This document shows positions 1 through 7,424 of a stretch of DNA of 64,000 nt, piece after piece (within the stretch, counting starts at the first letter, position 1; every line of letters starts with the position of its first letter). Location: positions 1 to 64,000 of the forward strand of contig NZ_JACIBC010000007.1 of NCBI RefSeq assembly GCF_014195095.1, read 5' to 3'. This stretch comes from Rhizobium sp. BK602. Lineage in GTDB: Bacteria; Pseudomonadota; Alphaproteobacteria; Rhizobiales; Rhizobiaceae. The translations under genes and the position numbers were made by a program. The notes under the pieces are model-generated. The model searched no databases and was not told the DNA's origin. It saw nothing but the letters and a program-made list of their open reading frames with translations.

Positions 1-90
1 CCAATCAGCAGCAAAGCCAATTCTTCAGGAAACACTAGAGCGAAAGTCGTCGTCGCCAGCAGCGCCGCCGCCCTCGTTCAGTGAGACGGC

Positions 91-119
91 TTATAATCCC
101 ACCCCCAGAGACAAGTCAA
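91..119 (-). promoter_or_regulatory. Strong sigma-70 promoter reading leftwards, rRNA-operon-like
   Basis: On the minus strand TTGACT (114-119) and TTATAA (91-96) are separated by exactly 17 bases. Upstream of the -35 box (about 120-170) lies an A/T-rich stretch resembling an UP element. No open reading frame with an ATG start follows on the minus strand before the window ends. That combination is typical of stable-RNA promoters, so an rRNA operon or another highly expressed unit beyond the left edge is inferred. The promoter is seen; the identity of the target is a guess. Confidence 0.6.
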
Positions 120-330
120 CACACCTCTCGTAAAAATTCTGACATTTTTATATCTACCCGTTTTTATTAAGCTTTTTTGAATGGCGTCTGAATATCGGCG
201 AAAATCGTCCTCCTATATGGCCTTTTCCGGATTCATTTTACGAGCAATCAGTGAATCCGTTCCCCCAATAAGGCTTGGAGCGGCAGAGCCGCCTTTCACC
301 AGGCGTTTTGTCGCCGGCCGGTACCGGCAA

Positions 331-359
331 TTGCCAGTTTCCCGCCCAGCACCTAATAG
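331..359 (+). promoter_or_regulatory. Candidate promoter of the ornithine cyclodeaminase-family gene
   Basis: TTGCCA (331-336) and TAATAG (354-359) are 17 bases apart, and the box pair ends 26 bases before the chosen ATG at 386. Nothing else gene-like is visible between the leftward promoter at 91-119 and this site; the short open frames in 181-413 are not convincing. Confidence 0.4.
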
Positions 360-385
360 AAGTCCATACAATAGAGGAGCGAACG

Positions 386-1336
386 ATGCTGGTCCTGAGT
401 GAAGAGCAGACACGTAGCGCGCTGGCCTGGCCGGCGCTGATCGACGCCATCGCCACGATGTTTGCCGGCGACTGCGTCATGCCGGTGCGCCACCATCATG
501 ACATGGAGGTTCCCGGCGAAAGCGACGCGACCCTGCTTCTGATGCCGGCCTGGCTGCCGGGGGACTATATGGGCGTGAAGATGGTCACCGTCTTTCCCGA
601 CAATGCCACCCGCGCCCTGCCGGCGATCTTCGGCACCTATCTGCTGTCCTCCGGCAAGACCGGTGAGATGCTGGCGGTGATCGACGGCGGCGAGCTGACC
701 GCGCGGCGCACGGCCGCCACCTCGGCGCTGGCGGCGCGCTATCTCGCACGGATGGACGCCGAAGAGCTGTTGGTCTGCGGCACGGGACGGCTGTCGCTCA
801 ACCTGATCCAGGCGCATGCCGAGGGGCGGGCGCTGAAACGGATCTGCATATGGGGCCGCGACCGCGACAAGGCGGAGCGCATCGCCAATGAAGGACGGGC
901 GCTGGGCCTCGAGATCGGCACGGTCACCGATCTGGAAGCGGCCGCCCGTACGGCCGACATCATTTCCTGCGGCACGCTGTCGAGCACACCGCTGATCAAG
1001 GGAGAATGGCTGAAGCCCGGCGCCCATCTCGATCTCGTCGGCGGCTTCAAGCCGGACATGCGCGAGGCCGACGACACGGCGATCCGGCGGGCGGAGGTTT
1101 TCGTCGACACCCGTGCCGGCGCGATGAAGGAGGCCGGCGATATCGTGCAGCCGCTGAAGAGCGGCCTATTGGCGGAGGCCGCCATCCGTGCCGAATTGAG
1201 CGAACTCGTGCGCGGCACGCGGCCCGGCCGTCGGAATGATGACGACATCACCCTGTTCAAATCGGTGGGCGCGGCGCTGGAGGATCTCGCCGGCGCTATC
1301 CTCGCCTATGAATCTGCGCGAGGCCGGCCGGCGTGA
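386..1336 (+). CDS. Ornithine cyclodeaminase / mu-crystallin family protein
   Basis: A 316-residue NAD(P)-dependent oxidoreductase of the ornithine cyclodeaminase/mu-crystallin family. Members deaminate ornithine to proline or reduce ketimines and amino-acid-like substrates; the true substrate cannot be read from sequence. The family signature GGELTARRTAATSALAARYL sits near residue 100, followed by the Rossmann segment around VCGTGRLSLNLIQAHA. The frame is open upstream to 275, but ATG 386 has AGGAG at 374-378 and aligns with the normal N-terminus MLVLSEEQ. The stop overlaps the GTG start of hrpB by 4 bases, so the two genes are probably co-transcribed. Confidence 0.85.
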   Translation: MLVLSEEQTRSALAWPALIDAIATMFAGDCVMPVRHHHDMEVPGESDATLLLMPAWLPGDYMGVKMVTVFPDNATRALPAIFGTYLLSSGKTGEMLAVIDGGELTARRTAATSALAARYLARMDAEELLVCGTGRLSLNLIQAHAEGRALKRICIWGRDRDKAERIANEGRALGLEIGTVTDLEAAARTADIISCGTLSSTPLIKGEWLKPGAHLDLVGGFKPDMREADDTAIRRAEVFVDTRAGAMKEAGDIVQPLKSGLLAEAAIRAELSELVRGTRPGRRNDDDITLFKSVGAALEDLAGAILAYESARGRPA

Positions 1337-3810
1337 CACGCATATCGCCTTCCTTGCCCGAGCTTCCGGTCTCGCATGTGCTTACCGATATCGGCACGGC
1401 GCTTGAGCACGAGCGGCGCGCGGTCCTGTCGGCCCCGCCGGGTGCCGGCAAGACGACGCTGGTGCCGCTCCACCTGCTGGGCCAGGCATGGCGCGGCGAC
1501 GGCAAGATCATTCTCCTGGAACCGCGACGACTGGCGGCCCGGGCGGCGGCGGCGCGCATGGCGTCGCTGCTGGACGAAGAGGTCGGCGATACCGTCGGCT
1601 ACCGCATGCGGCTCGACAATCGCATCTCGGCGAAAACGCGCATCGAAGTGGTGACGGAGGGCGTGTTCGCGCGGATGATCCTCGACGACCCTGAACTCTC
1701 CGGCATCTCCACCGTCATCTTCGACGAATTCCATGAGCGCTCGCTGGATGCGGATTTCGGCCTGGCGCTGGCGCTCGACGTGCAATCGGCATTGCGCGAC
1801 GACCTGCGCATCCTGGTGATGTCGGCAACGCTCGACGTGGAACGCGTCGCAGCCCTGCTCGACCATCCGCCTGTGATCGAAAGCATGGGCCGCAGCTTTC
1901 CGATCGATATCCGCCATCAGGATCGGCCGGCCGGCGAGCGGATCGAGGATACGGTGACGCGGGCGATCCTCGGCGCCCATGCCAGCGAACAGGGCTCCAT
2001 CCTCGCCTTCCTGCCCGGACAGGCGGAGATCACCCGCACCGCCGAGCGGCTCGAAGGCCGGTTCGGGCCGGAAACGGTGATCGCGCCCCTCTATGGCAAT
2101 CTCGGCCAGAAAGAGCAGGACGCGGCGATCCGGCCGGCGCCGAAGGGCACGCGCAAGATCGTGCTGGCGACCTCGATCGCCGAAACCTCCATCACCATCG
2201 ACGGCGTGCGCATCGTCATCGACAGCGGCCTGCAGCGGCTGCCGGTGTTCGAGGCATCGACCGGCATCACCCGGCTGGAGACGGTGCGGGTATCGCGAGC
2301 CTCCGCCGACCAGCGCGCCGGCCGCGCCGGACGAACCGAACCCGGCATCGCCATCCGCCTGTGGCATCCCGGCCAGACGGCCGCGCTGCCGGCCTTCACG
2401 CCGCCGCAGATCCTTTCCAGCGATCTCTCCGGCCTGGCGCTCGATCTGGCCCATTGGGGCGTGCAGGATCCGGCCACGCTTGCCTTCGTCGATCAGCCGC
2501 CGGCAACGACACTTGCCGAGGCGCGGACGCTGCTGCGGCAGCTCGGTGCATTGGACGCTGACAATGGGCTCACGACGCGCGGAAGGCTGATGCGCGATCT
2601 GGCCCTGCCGCCGCGGCTGTCGGCCATGGTGATCTCGGCGGCGGAATTCGGCCAGGCGCGGGAGGCGGCGATGCTGGCCGTATTGCTGACGGAACAGGGG
2701 CTGGGCGGGCCGAGCGTCGATCTGGAGGAGCGGCTCCGGCGGTTCAAGACGGAAAAAGGCGAAAGAGCCGAGGCATCGCGCCGGCTGGCCGGGAGGTTGG
2801 CGGCAGCGGCGGGCGGAAACAGAGATGCAGCGCCCGGCGCGCCCATACTGGCTGGCTCCCTGCTGCTGCATGCCTTCCCTGACCGCATCGCCCTGCAGCG
2901 CGGCAGCCGCGGCCGTTTCGTCATGGCGAACGGGCGCGGCGCAGAACTGCCGGAGACGGAACGCCTGGCCGGCGCGCAGATGCTGGTCATCGCCGACCTG
3001 ACCGGCCGGGCTGCGCAGGCCCGCATCCTCGCGGCGGCGGAAATTGCGCGTGACGACGTCGAGGAGCATCTGCCGGGCGAGATCCGCACCGAAGACCAGA
3101 GCCTCTTCGACAGAGCGAGCCGGCAGGTGCGCGCCCGCCGCGTCACCCGGCTCGGTGCCATCATCTTTGAAGAGACCCCCTTGCCGCGGCCATCGGGGGA
3201 AAAGGCGGCGAAAGCCTTGGCCGAGGGCATTCGCGAACTCGGGCTCGGCGTGCTGCCCTTTTCGAAAGAGGCGACGCAACTGCGAGACCGGATCGGCTTT
3301 CTCAACCGGACGATCGGCGAACCATGGCCCGATATGAGCGAAGAGGCCCTGCTTTTACGGCTCGAAGACTGGTTCACGCCGTTCCAGACGGATGCGCGCG
3401 GCCTTTCCGATATTTCCGCCAGCGGCCTCTCCAACGGATTGATCTCGCTCGTGCCGCATGAGCTGCAGCGCGATCTCGGCCGGATGGCGCCGACGCATTT
3501 CGAGGCGCCGACCGGACAGCGCCATCCGATCCAATATGATGGCGAGGAACCGTTGCTGACCATCCGGGTTCAGGAACTGTTCGGGTTGAAGCAGCATCCG
3601 GCGATCGGCGGCGGCAGGCTGCCGCTGCTGCTGGAATTGACCTCGCCGGCGCACAGGCCGATCCAGACGACGCGCGACCTGCCCGGCTTCTGGACGGGAT
3701 CATGGAAGGACGTGCGCGCCGACATGCGCGGGCGCTATCCCCGGCATCCCTGGCCGGAAGATCCGGCGGATGCCGCACCGACCACTCGAGCCAAGCCGCG
3801 CGGGACCTGA
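1333..3810 (+). CDS. hrpB: ATP-dependent helicase HrpB
   Basis: An 825-residue DEAH-type superfamily 2 helicase of the HrpB family, presumed to act on RNA; its cellular role is poorly defined. The Walker A motif APPGAGKT is at residues 34-41 and the Walker B/DEFH box at 131-134, the HrpB variant of DEAH. These are followed by the SAT motif (VMSATLD), the helicase C domain with the arginine-finger segment QRAGRAGR, and a long HrpB-specific C-terminal region. The length is normal for the family. The start is GTG at 1333, overlapping the preceding stop as GTGA, which indicates translational coupling. Confidence 0.93.
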   Translation: MTRISPSLPELPVSHVLTDIGTALEHERRAVLSAPPGAGKTTLVPLHLLGQAWRGDGKIILLEPRRLAARAAAARMASLLDEEVGDTVGYRMRLDNRISAKTRIEVVTEGVFARMILDDPELSGISTVIFDEFHERSLDADFGLALALDVQSALRDDLRILVMSATLDVERVAALLDHPPVIESMGRSFPIDIRHQDRPAGERIEDTVTRAILGAHASEQGSILAFLPGQAEITRTAERLEGRFGPETVIAPLYGNLGQKEQDAAIRPAPKGTRKIVLATSIAETSITIDGVRIVIDSGLQRLPVFEASTGITRLETVRVSRASADQRAGRAGRTEPGIAIRLWHPGQTAALPAFTPPQILSSDLSGLALDLAHWGVQDPATLAFVDQPPATTLAEARTLLRQLGALDADNGLTTRGRLMRDLALPPRLSAMVISAAEFGQAREAAMLAVLLTEQGLGGPSVDLEERLRRFKTEKGERAEASRRLAGRLAAAAGGNRDAAPGAPILAGSLLLHAFPDRIALQRGSRGRFVMANGRGAELPETERLAGAQMLVIADLTGRAAQARILAAAEIARDDVEEHLPGEIRTEDQSLFDRASRQVRARRVTRLGAIIFEETPLPRPSGEKAAKALAEGIRELGLGVLPFSKEATQLRDRIGFLNRTIGEPWPDMSEEALLLRLEDWFTPFQTDARGLSDISASGLSNGLISLVPHELQRDLGRMAPTHFEAPTGQRHPIQYDGEEPLLTIRVQELFGLKQHPAIGGGRLPLLLELTSPAHRPIQTTRDLPGFWTGSWKDVRADMRGRYPRHPWPEDPADAAPTTRAKPRGT

Positions 3811-3842
3811 GAATGGCGAGTTTCCTTGAAGGATCGGACAAG

Positions 3843-5150
3843 ATGGCGGACGCGGACACCAAGCCGCAAGGCGATCACCACAGCAGCCGGCGATTGAGGC
3901 TGCAGACGCTGGTGCGGCTGCGCTGGCTCGCGGTCGGTGGTCAGACGGTCACAGTGATGATCGTCGCCTTCTGGCTGAAATTTCCGATGCCGCTTCTGGC
4001 CTGCTGCGTGCTGATCGCCTGTCTTGCCTGGATCAACTTCTTCCTGACGCTGCGCTATCCGCCGACGCACCGCCTGGAACCGCCGGCCGCCTTCGCGCTG
4101 CTCGGCCTCGACCTCTTGCAGCTCTGCGGGTTGCTGCTGATCACCGGCGGGCTCGCCAATCCATTTTCGGCGCTGGTCTGCGTGCCGGTCATCATTTCCT
4201 TTGCCTCGCAGCCGATCCGCTACAGCATGGCGCTGATCGTGCTGGCGATGATCTGCATCACCGGCCTTGCCTTCTCGCCCTTCCCGCTGCCCTGGTACGA
4301 CGGCGTCGAGGTGAACGTGCATAGCGTGATGCAGCTCGGCGTCTGGTGCTCGATCGCCTCGACCATGGCATTTGCCGCTTTCTATGCCTATCGCGTCTCC
4401 ATGGAAGCATCGCAGCTCGCCGACGCATTGTCGGCGACGGAGCTGGTCTTGCAGCGGGAAAAGCATCTGTCGCAGCTCGACGGGCTGGCGGCGGCCGCCG
4501 CCCACGAGCTCGGCACGCCGCTTGCGACCATCAGCGTCGTCGCCAAGGAGATGGAGCGGGAGCTCAGCCAGGACGACCGGTTCCGCGAGGATGTGGCACT
4601 GCTGCGCAGCCAGAGCGAGCGCTGCCGCGATATCCTGCGGCGGCTGACGACGCTGTCCTCCGAGGATGAGGCCCATATGCGGCGCCTTACGCTGTCGTCG
4701 ATGATGGAGGAGGTGATCGCGCCGCATCGCGAGTTCGGCATCGGACTGGAGCTCATCGAAAAGAGCCCGCGGGCCGGCGAGCCGGTACTGTCACGCAATG
4801 CCGGCATCATGTACGGGCTCGGCAACCTCATCGAAAACGCCGTCGACTATGCGCGCCAGAAGGTGACCGTCACGGTGGAATACGACGCCGAGACGCTGAC
4901 GATCGTCATCGAGGACGACGGCAATGGTTATTCACCCGAGATCCTGACGCGGATCGGCGAACCCTATGTCACGACACGGCAGCGCGACGACACCGCCGGC
5001 GGCCTCGGTCTCGGCCTGTTCATCGCCAAGACGCTGCTGGAGCGATCGGGCGCGAACCTCGCCTTCGGCAACCGCGATCCGGAGACGCCGGGCGCCCGCA
5101 TCCGCGTCGAATGGCCGCGCGTTTTGATCGACAGTAATTCGACAAAATAA
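3843..5150 (+). CDS. actS: Redox sensor histidine kinase ActS (RegB/PrrB family)
   Basis: A 435-residue membrane histidine kinase, the sensor of the RegB/RegA (ActS/ActR) system that controls redox, carbon and nitrogen fixation genes and acid tolerance. About six hydrophobic segments occupy residues 25-185. Between them is GGLANPF (102-108), which matches the GGxxNPF quinone-binding signature of RegB. The H-box AAAHELGTPL has His221, and Cys261 in ERCRDIL lies 40 residues later. The HATPase domain (NLIENAVDYA, GLGLGLFIAKTL) closes the protein. The start is uncertain: ATG 3843 has AAGGA 9 bases upstream, ATG 3813 is also in frame, and the frame is open to 3702 inside hrpB. actR follows 64 bases downstream. 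Confidence 0.9.
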   Translation: MADADTKPQGDHHSSRRLRLQTLVRLRWLAVGGQTVTVMIVAFWLKFPMPLLACCVLIACLAWINFFLTLRYPPTHRLEPPAAFALLGLDLLQLCGLLLITGGLANPFSALVCVPVIISFASQPIRYSMALIVLAMICITGLAFSPFPLPWYDGVEVNVHSVMQLGVWCSIASTMAFAAFYAYRVSMEASQLADALSATELVLQREKHLSQLDGLAAAAAHELGTPLATISVVAKEMERELSQDDRFREDVALLRSQSERCRDILRRLTTLSSEDEAHMRRLTLSSMMEEVIAPHREFGIGLELIEKSPRAGEPVLSRNAGIMYGLGNLIENAVDYARQKVTVTVEYDAETLTIVIEDDGNGYSPEILTRIGEPYVTTRQRDDTAGGLGLGLFIAKTLLERSGANLAFGNRDPETPGARIRVEWPRVLIDSNSTK

Positions 5151-5214
5151 GTTTCAGGGCTTAAAACACCGGTCGTTAAAATCAGTTGTATTGTGCAGGC
5201 GGTACGCCGCCGGG

Positions 5215-5811
5215 ATGAAGATGATGACGGATAGAGAGCTCGCCGACCCTCATGCGGGGGCCAAGGATGTCGCCGCCCATATCGGCCCTGATGCGACACT
5301 GCTGATCGTCGACGACGACGGACCTTTCCTGCGCCGGCTGGCGCGCGCCATGGAGACGCGCGGCTTTGCCGTGGAGACCGCCGAATCCGTCACGGAAGGC
5401 GTCGCCAAATCGAAGGCCAATCCGCCGAAATACGCCGTGGTCGATCTGCGCCTCGGCGACGGCACCGGCCTGGAGGTCATCGAAGCGATCCGGCAGCGGC
5501 GCGACGACACCCATATCGTCGTCTTGACCGGCTACGGCAATATCGCGACGGCGGTGACCGCCGTGAAGCTCGGGGCGCTCGATTATCTTGCCAAGCCCGC
5601 GGATGCCGACGACGTCTATGCGGCGCTGACGCAGCGGCCGGGGGAAAAGGCGGAGGTGCCGGAAAATCCGATGTCGGCGGACCGGGTGCGCTGGGAACAT
5701 ATCCAGCGCGTCTATGAAATGTGCGAGCGCAACGTCTCGGAGACCGCCCGCCGCCTCAACATGCATCGCCGCACGCTGCAGCGCATCCTCGCCAAGCGCG
5801 CGCCGAAATAG
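5215..5811 (+). CDS. actR: Response regulator ActR (RegA/PrrA family)
   Basis: A 198-residue response regulator, partner of ActS. The receiver domain has the acidic pocket (LLIVDDD) and the phosphoacceptor Asp77 in AVVDLRLGDG. A short proline-containing linker leads to a Fis-type helix-turn-helix at the C-terminus (NVSETARRLNMHRRTLQRIL), the standard RegA layout. Members bind DNA upstream of redox-controlled genes. The start could be ATG 5215, 5221 or 5224, or TTG 5191; none has an outstanding ribosome binding site. The next gene, mmcB, converges 3 bases after the stop. Confidence 0.92.
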   Translation: MKMMTDRELADPHAGAKDVAAHIGPDATLLIVDDDGPFLRRLARAMETRGFAVETAESVTEGVAKSKANPPKYAVVDLRLGDGTGLEVIEAIRQRRDDTHIVVLTGYGNIATAVTAVKLGALDYLAKPADADDVYAALTQRPGEKAEVPENPMSADRVRWEHIQRVYEMCERNVSETARRLNMHRRTLQRILAKRAPK

Positions 5812-5814
5812 CCA

Positions 5815-6306
5815 TCATTCTTCGGCTGTAAAAGACTTGCCCGTCGCCCATTCGGCCAAGAGCAGCCGCTGGGCGGCGGCGCGGGAGAAATTCAGCGTCA
5901 CCGACTTGCGCGTCGCCGGCGCCAGGCGATGCTCCGGCGCTTCGCGGATCATGTGGGCGCCATAGCCGTCGGACAGGAAAAGCCCGCACTCCTCCGGGAA
6001 GATATCGAGCGGCACGTCCTTGTGGGTGGCGAAGAACAGCCGGTCGCAATGCTGGCGGTAGTCCGGCCATTTGCGGTCGACGCGGAAATCCTCGATCGAC
6101 GTCTTGATCTCGATGATCCAGATCTCGCCCTTCTCGGAGAGGGTGATGAGATCGGCGCGGCGGCCGCTGGCGAGCGGCAGTTCCGGCAGGACGGCGTGCC
6201 GCATCTCGTGCAGCAGGCGCTGCATGCCCTTGCGCACAAGCATAGCCCGTTCCGACTGACGACCGTCTATTAACGGATTATTATTGTAAACGCTCAAAAT
6301 CGTCAT
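5815..6306 (-). CDS. mmcB: MmcB family DNA repair protein
   Basis: A 163-residue protein of the alphaproteobacterial MmcB (former DUF1052) family, a putative nuclease named after a Caulobacter gene needed to survive mitomycin C. The conserved core shows a restriction-endonuclease-like pattern: GRRADLITLSEKGEIWIIEI followed by KTS, that is D-x(n)-ExK. No alphaproteobacterial LexA box (GTTC or GAAC half sites 7 bases apart) was seen upstream, so SOS control is not supported here. ATG 6306 is used; an internal ATG 21 codons later is possible. Confidence 0.8.
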   Translation of the reverse strand: MTILSVYNNNPLIDGRQSERAMLVRKGMQRLLHEMRHAVLPELPLASGRRADLITLSEKGEIWIIEIKTSIEDFRVDRKWPDYRQHCDRLFFATHKDVPLDIFPEECGLFLSDGYGAHMIREAPEHRLAPATRKSVTLNFSRAAAQRLLLAEWATGKSFTAEE

Positions 6307-6486
6307 GAATTACCTCGGAAGCGAGCGGGAATTGTTGCAAAAAAGCCATGTCGCTTTAATTTGCGCGGCGGGACTATTGTCGTAGTACCGCACCAGCTTG
6401 CAAAGCCAAATTTAATGGAAAATAAACCATATTCAAAGATGGTGAATACCATCCCGTTCCCTGCCACAACTTACCAAGAGACTTCC

Positions 6487-7161
6487 ATGCGCATCCGCAA
6501 TGCTATGACCGCACTCGGCCTTGTCGCAACGCTTGCCACGGCTGGCTACGCCACCACCGCCGCAGCCACGTCGCCCGCCACCGCCAATTCCGCAACCGAG
6601 ACCGTCCAGACCTTCGACGGCGATTACGGTGTGATCAGTGACAACGGTTTCCAGCTGCCGGCGATCCCGATCCAGAAGGTGAAGCCGCAGTTCCGCCGCC
6701 AGATCGTTTCCTACCAGTCTGACGAGGCGGCCGGCACGATCATCGTCAACACGCGCGAGCGCCATCTCTACTATATCCTCGGCAACGGCGAAGCGATGCG
6801 CTACGGCATCGGCGTCGGCAAGCAGGGCTTTGCCTGGTCGGGCACGGCCTATGTCGCCTGGAAGCAGGAATGGCCGACCTGGCATCCGCCGAAGGAAATG
6901 GCCGTGCGCCGTCCGGACATCGCCAAATATGTCGATGGCGGCATGAATCCGGGCCTCTCGAACCCGCTCGGCGCCCGCGCCATGTATCTCTACAATGAAA
7001 AGGGCCAGGACACGCTGTTCCGCCTGCACGGTACGCCGGAATGGGCTTCGATCGGCACCGCCGCTTCCTCGGGCTGCATCCGCCTGATGAACCAGGACGT
7101 CATCGACCTCTACAGCCGCGTCCTGCCGGGCCACAGCACCAAGGTCGTTGTGATCCAGTAA
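6487..7161 (+). CDS. L,D-transpeptidase (YkuD domain), secreted
   Basis: A 224-residue periplasmic L,D-transpeptidase of the ErfK/YbiS/YkuD type. These enzymes form 3-3 peptidoglycan cross-links or attach proteins to peptidoglycan. An N-terminal signal peptide is visible (MRIRNAMTALGLVATLATAG followed by an alanine-rich cleavage region). The YkuD catalytic motif HGTPEWASIGTAASSGCIRL lies near the C-terminus, with the catalytic His and Cys present. The frame is open from 6361, but ATG 6487 has AAGAG just upstream and begins the signal peptide. A strong terminator follows the stop. Confidence 0.88.
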   Translation: MRIRNAMTALGLVATLATAGYATTAAATSPATANSATETVQTFDGDYGVISDNGFQLPAIPIQKVKPQFRRQIVSYQSDEAAGTIIVNTRERHLYYILGNGEAMRYGIGVGKQGFAWSGTAYVAWKQEWPTWHPPKEMAVRRPDIAKYVDGGMNPGLSNPLGARAMYLYNEKGQDTLFRLHGTPEWASIGTAASSGCIRLMNQDVIDLYSRVLPGHSTKVVVIQ

Positions 7162-7180
7162 TCGCTGGGTATTGGAATTC

Positions 7181-7217
7181 AAAAAAGGCCGCCGGAGATC
7201 GATCCGGCGGCCTTTTT
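7181..7217 (+). terminator. Rho-independent terminator of the L,D-transpeptidase gene
   Basis: A perfect 10-bp stem (7187-7196 with 7203-7212) with a 6-base loop is followed by five T (7213-7217) and preceded by six A. It can therefore act in both directions. It lies 20 bases after the transpeptidase stop. Confidence 0.9.
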
Positions 7218-7238
7218 GTTTGGGGAACTGGATATTGT

Positions 7239-7288
7239 CCTCCTTCTCCCCTCGGGGAGAAGGTGCCCGAAGGGCGGATGAGGGGGTG
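7239..7288. repeat. RIME-like intergenic palindromic module, copy 1
   Basis: The module contains the palindrome CTTCTCCCCTCGGGGAGAAG, then a small GCCCGAAGGGC hairpin and GGATGAGGGGG. The same organisation recurs at 22198-22247 in opposite orientation. It resembles the rhizobial intergenic mosaic elements (RIME). It is paired with the module at 7338-7375. Confidence 0.8.
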
Positions 7289-7337
7289 GCGCGGCAAAGA
7301 AATAATTCCTTGAGCTAGGATAGTTCGTGCTCGCGGC

Positions 7338-7375
7338 ACCCCCCCTCACCCTGCCCTCTCCCCGAGGGGAGAGGG
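7338..7375. repeat. RIME-like intergenic palindromic module, copy 2
   Basis: Reads CCCCCCTCACCC, a short spacer, then the palindrome CCCTCTCCCCGAGGGGAGAG. It is inverted relative to the 7239-7288 module, so the TGAGGGGG ends of the pair face each other across about 50 bases. It also lies just downstream of the malate synthase gene. Confidence 0.78.
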
Positions 7376-7424
7376 AATCTTGCCAAGCATCGCCTCTTCG
7401 CCGCAAAACGTCACAAGCGCAGGC

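Noticed and set aside
181..413. Short open frames at the left edge (plus-strand 181-402 and minus-strand 213-413)
   Set aside because: They overlap each other and the promoter/leader of the next gene, lack ribosome binding sites and resemble no protein.
6307..6486. LexA-controlled promoter for mmcB
   Set aside because: No GTTC-N7-GTTC or GAAC-N7-GAAC pair was found upstream of mmcB, and none in front of alkB either.
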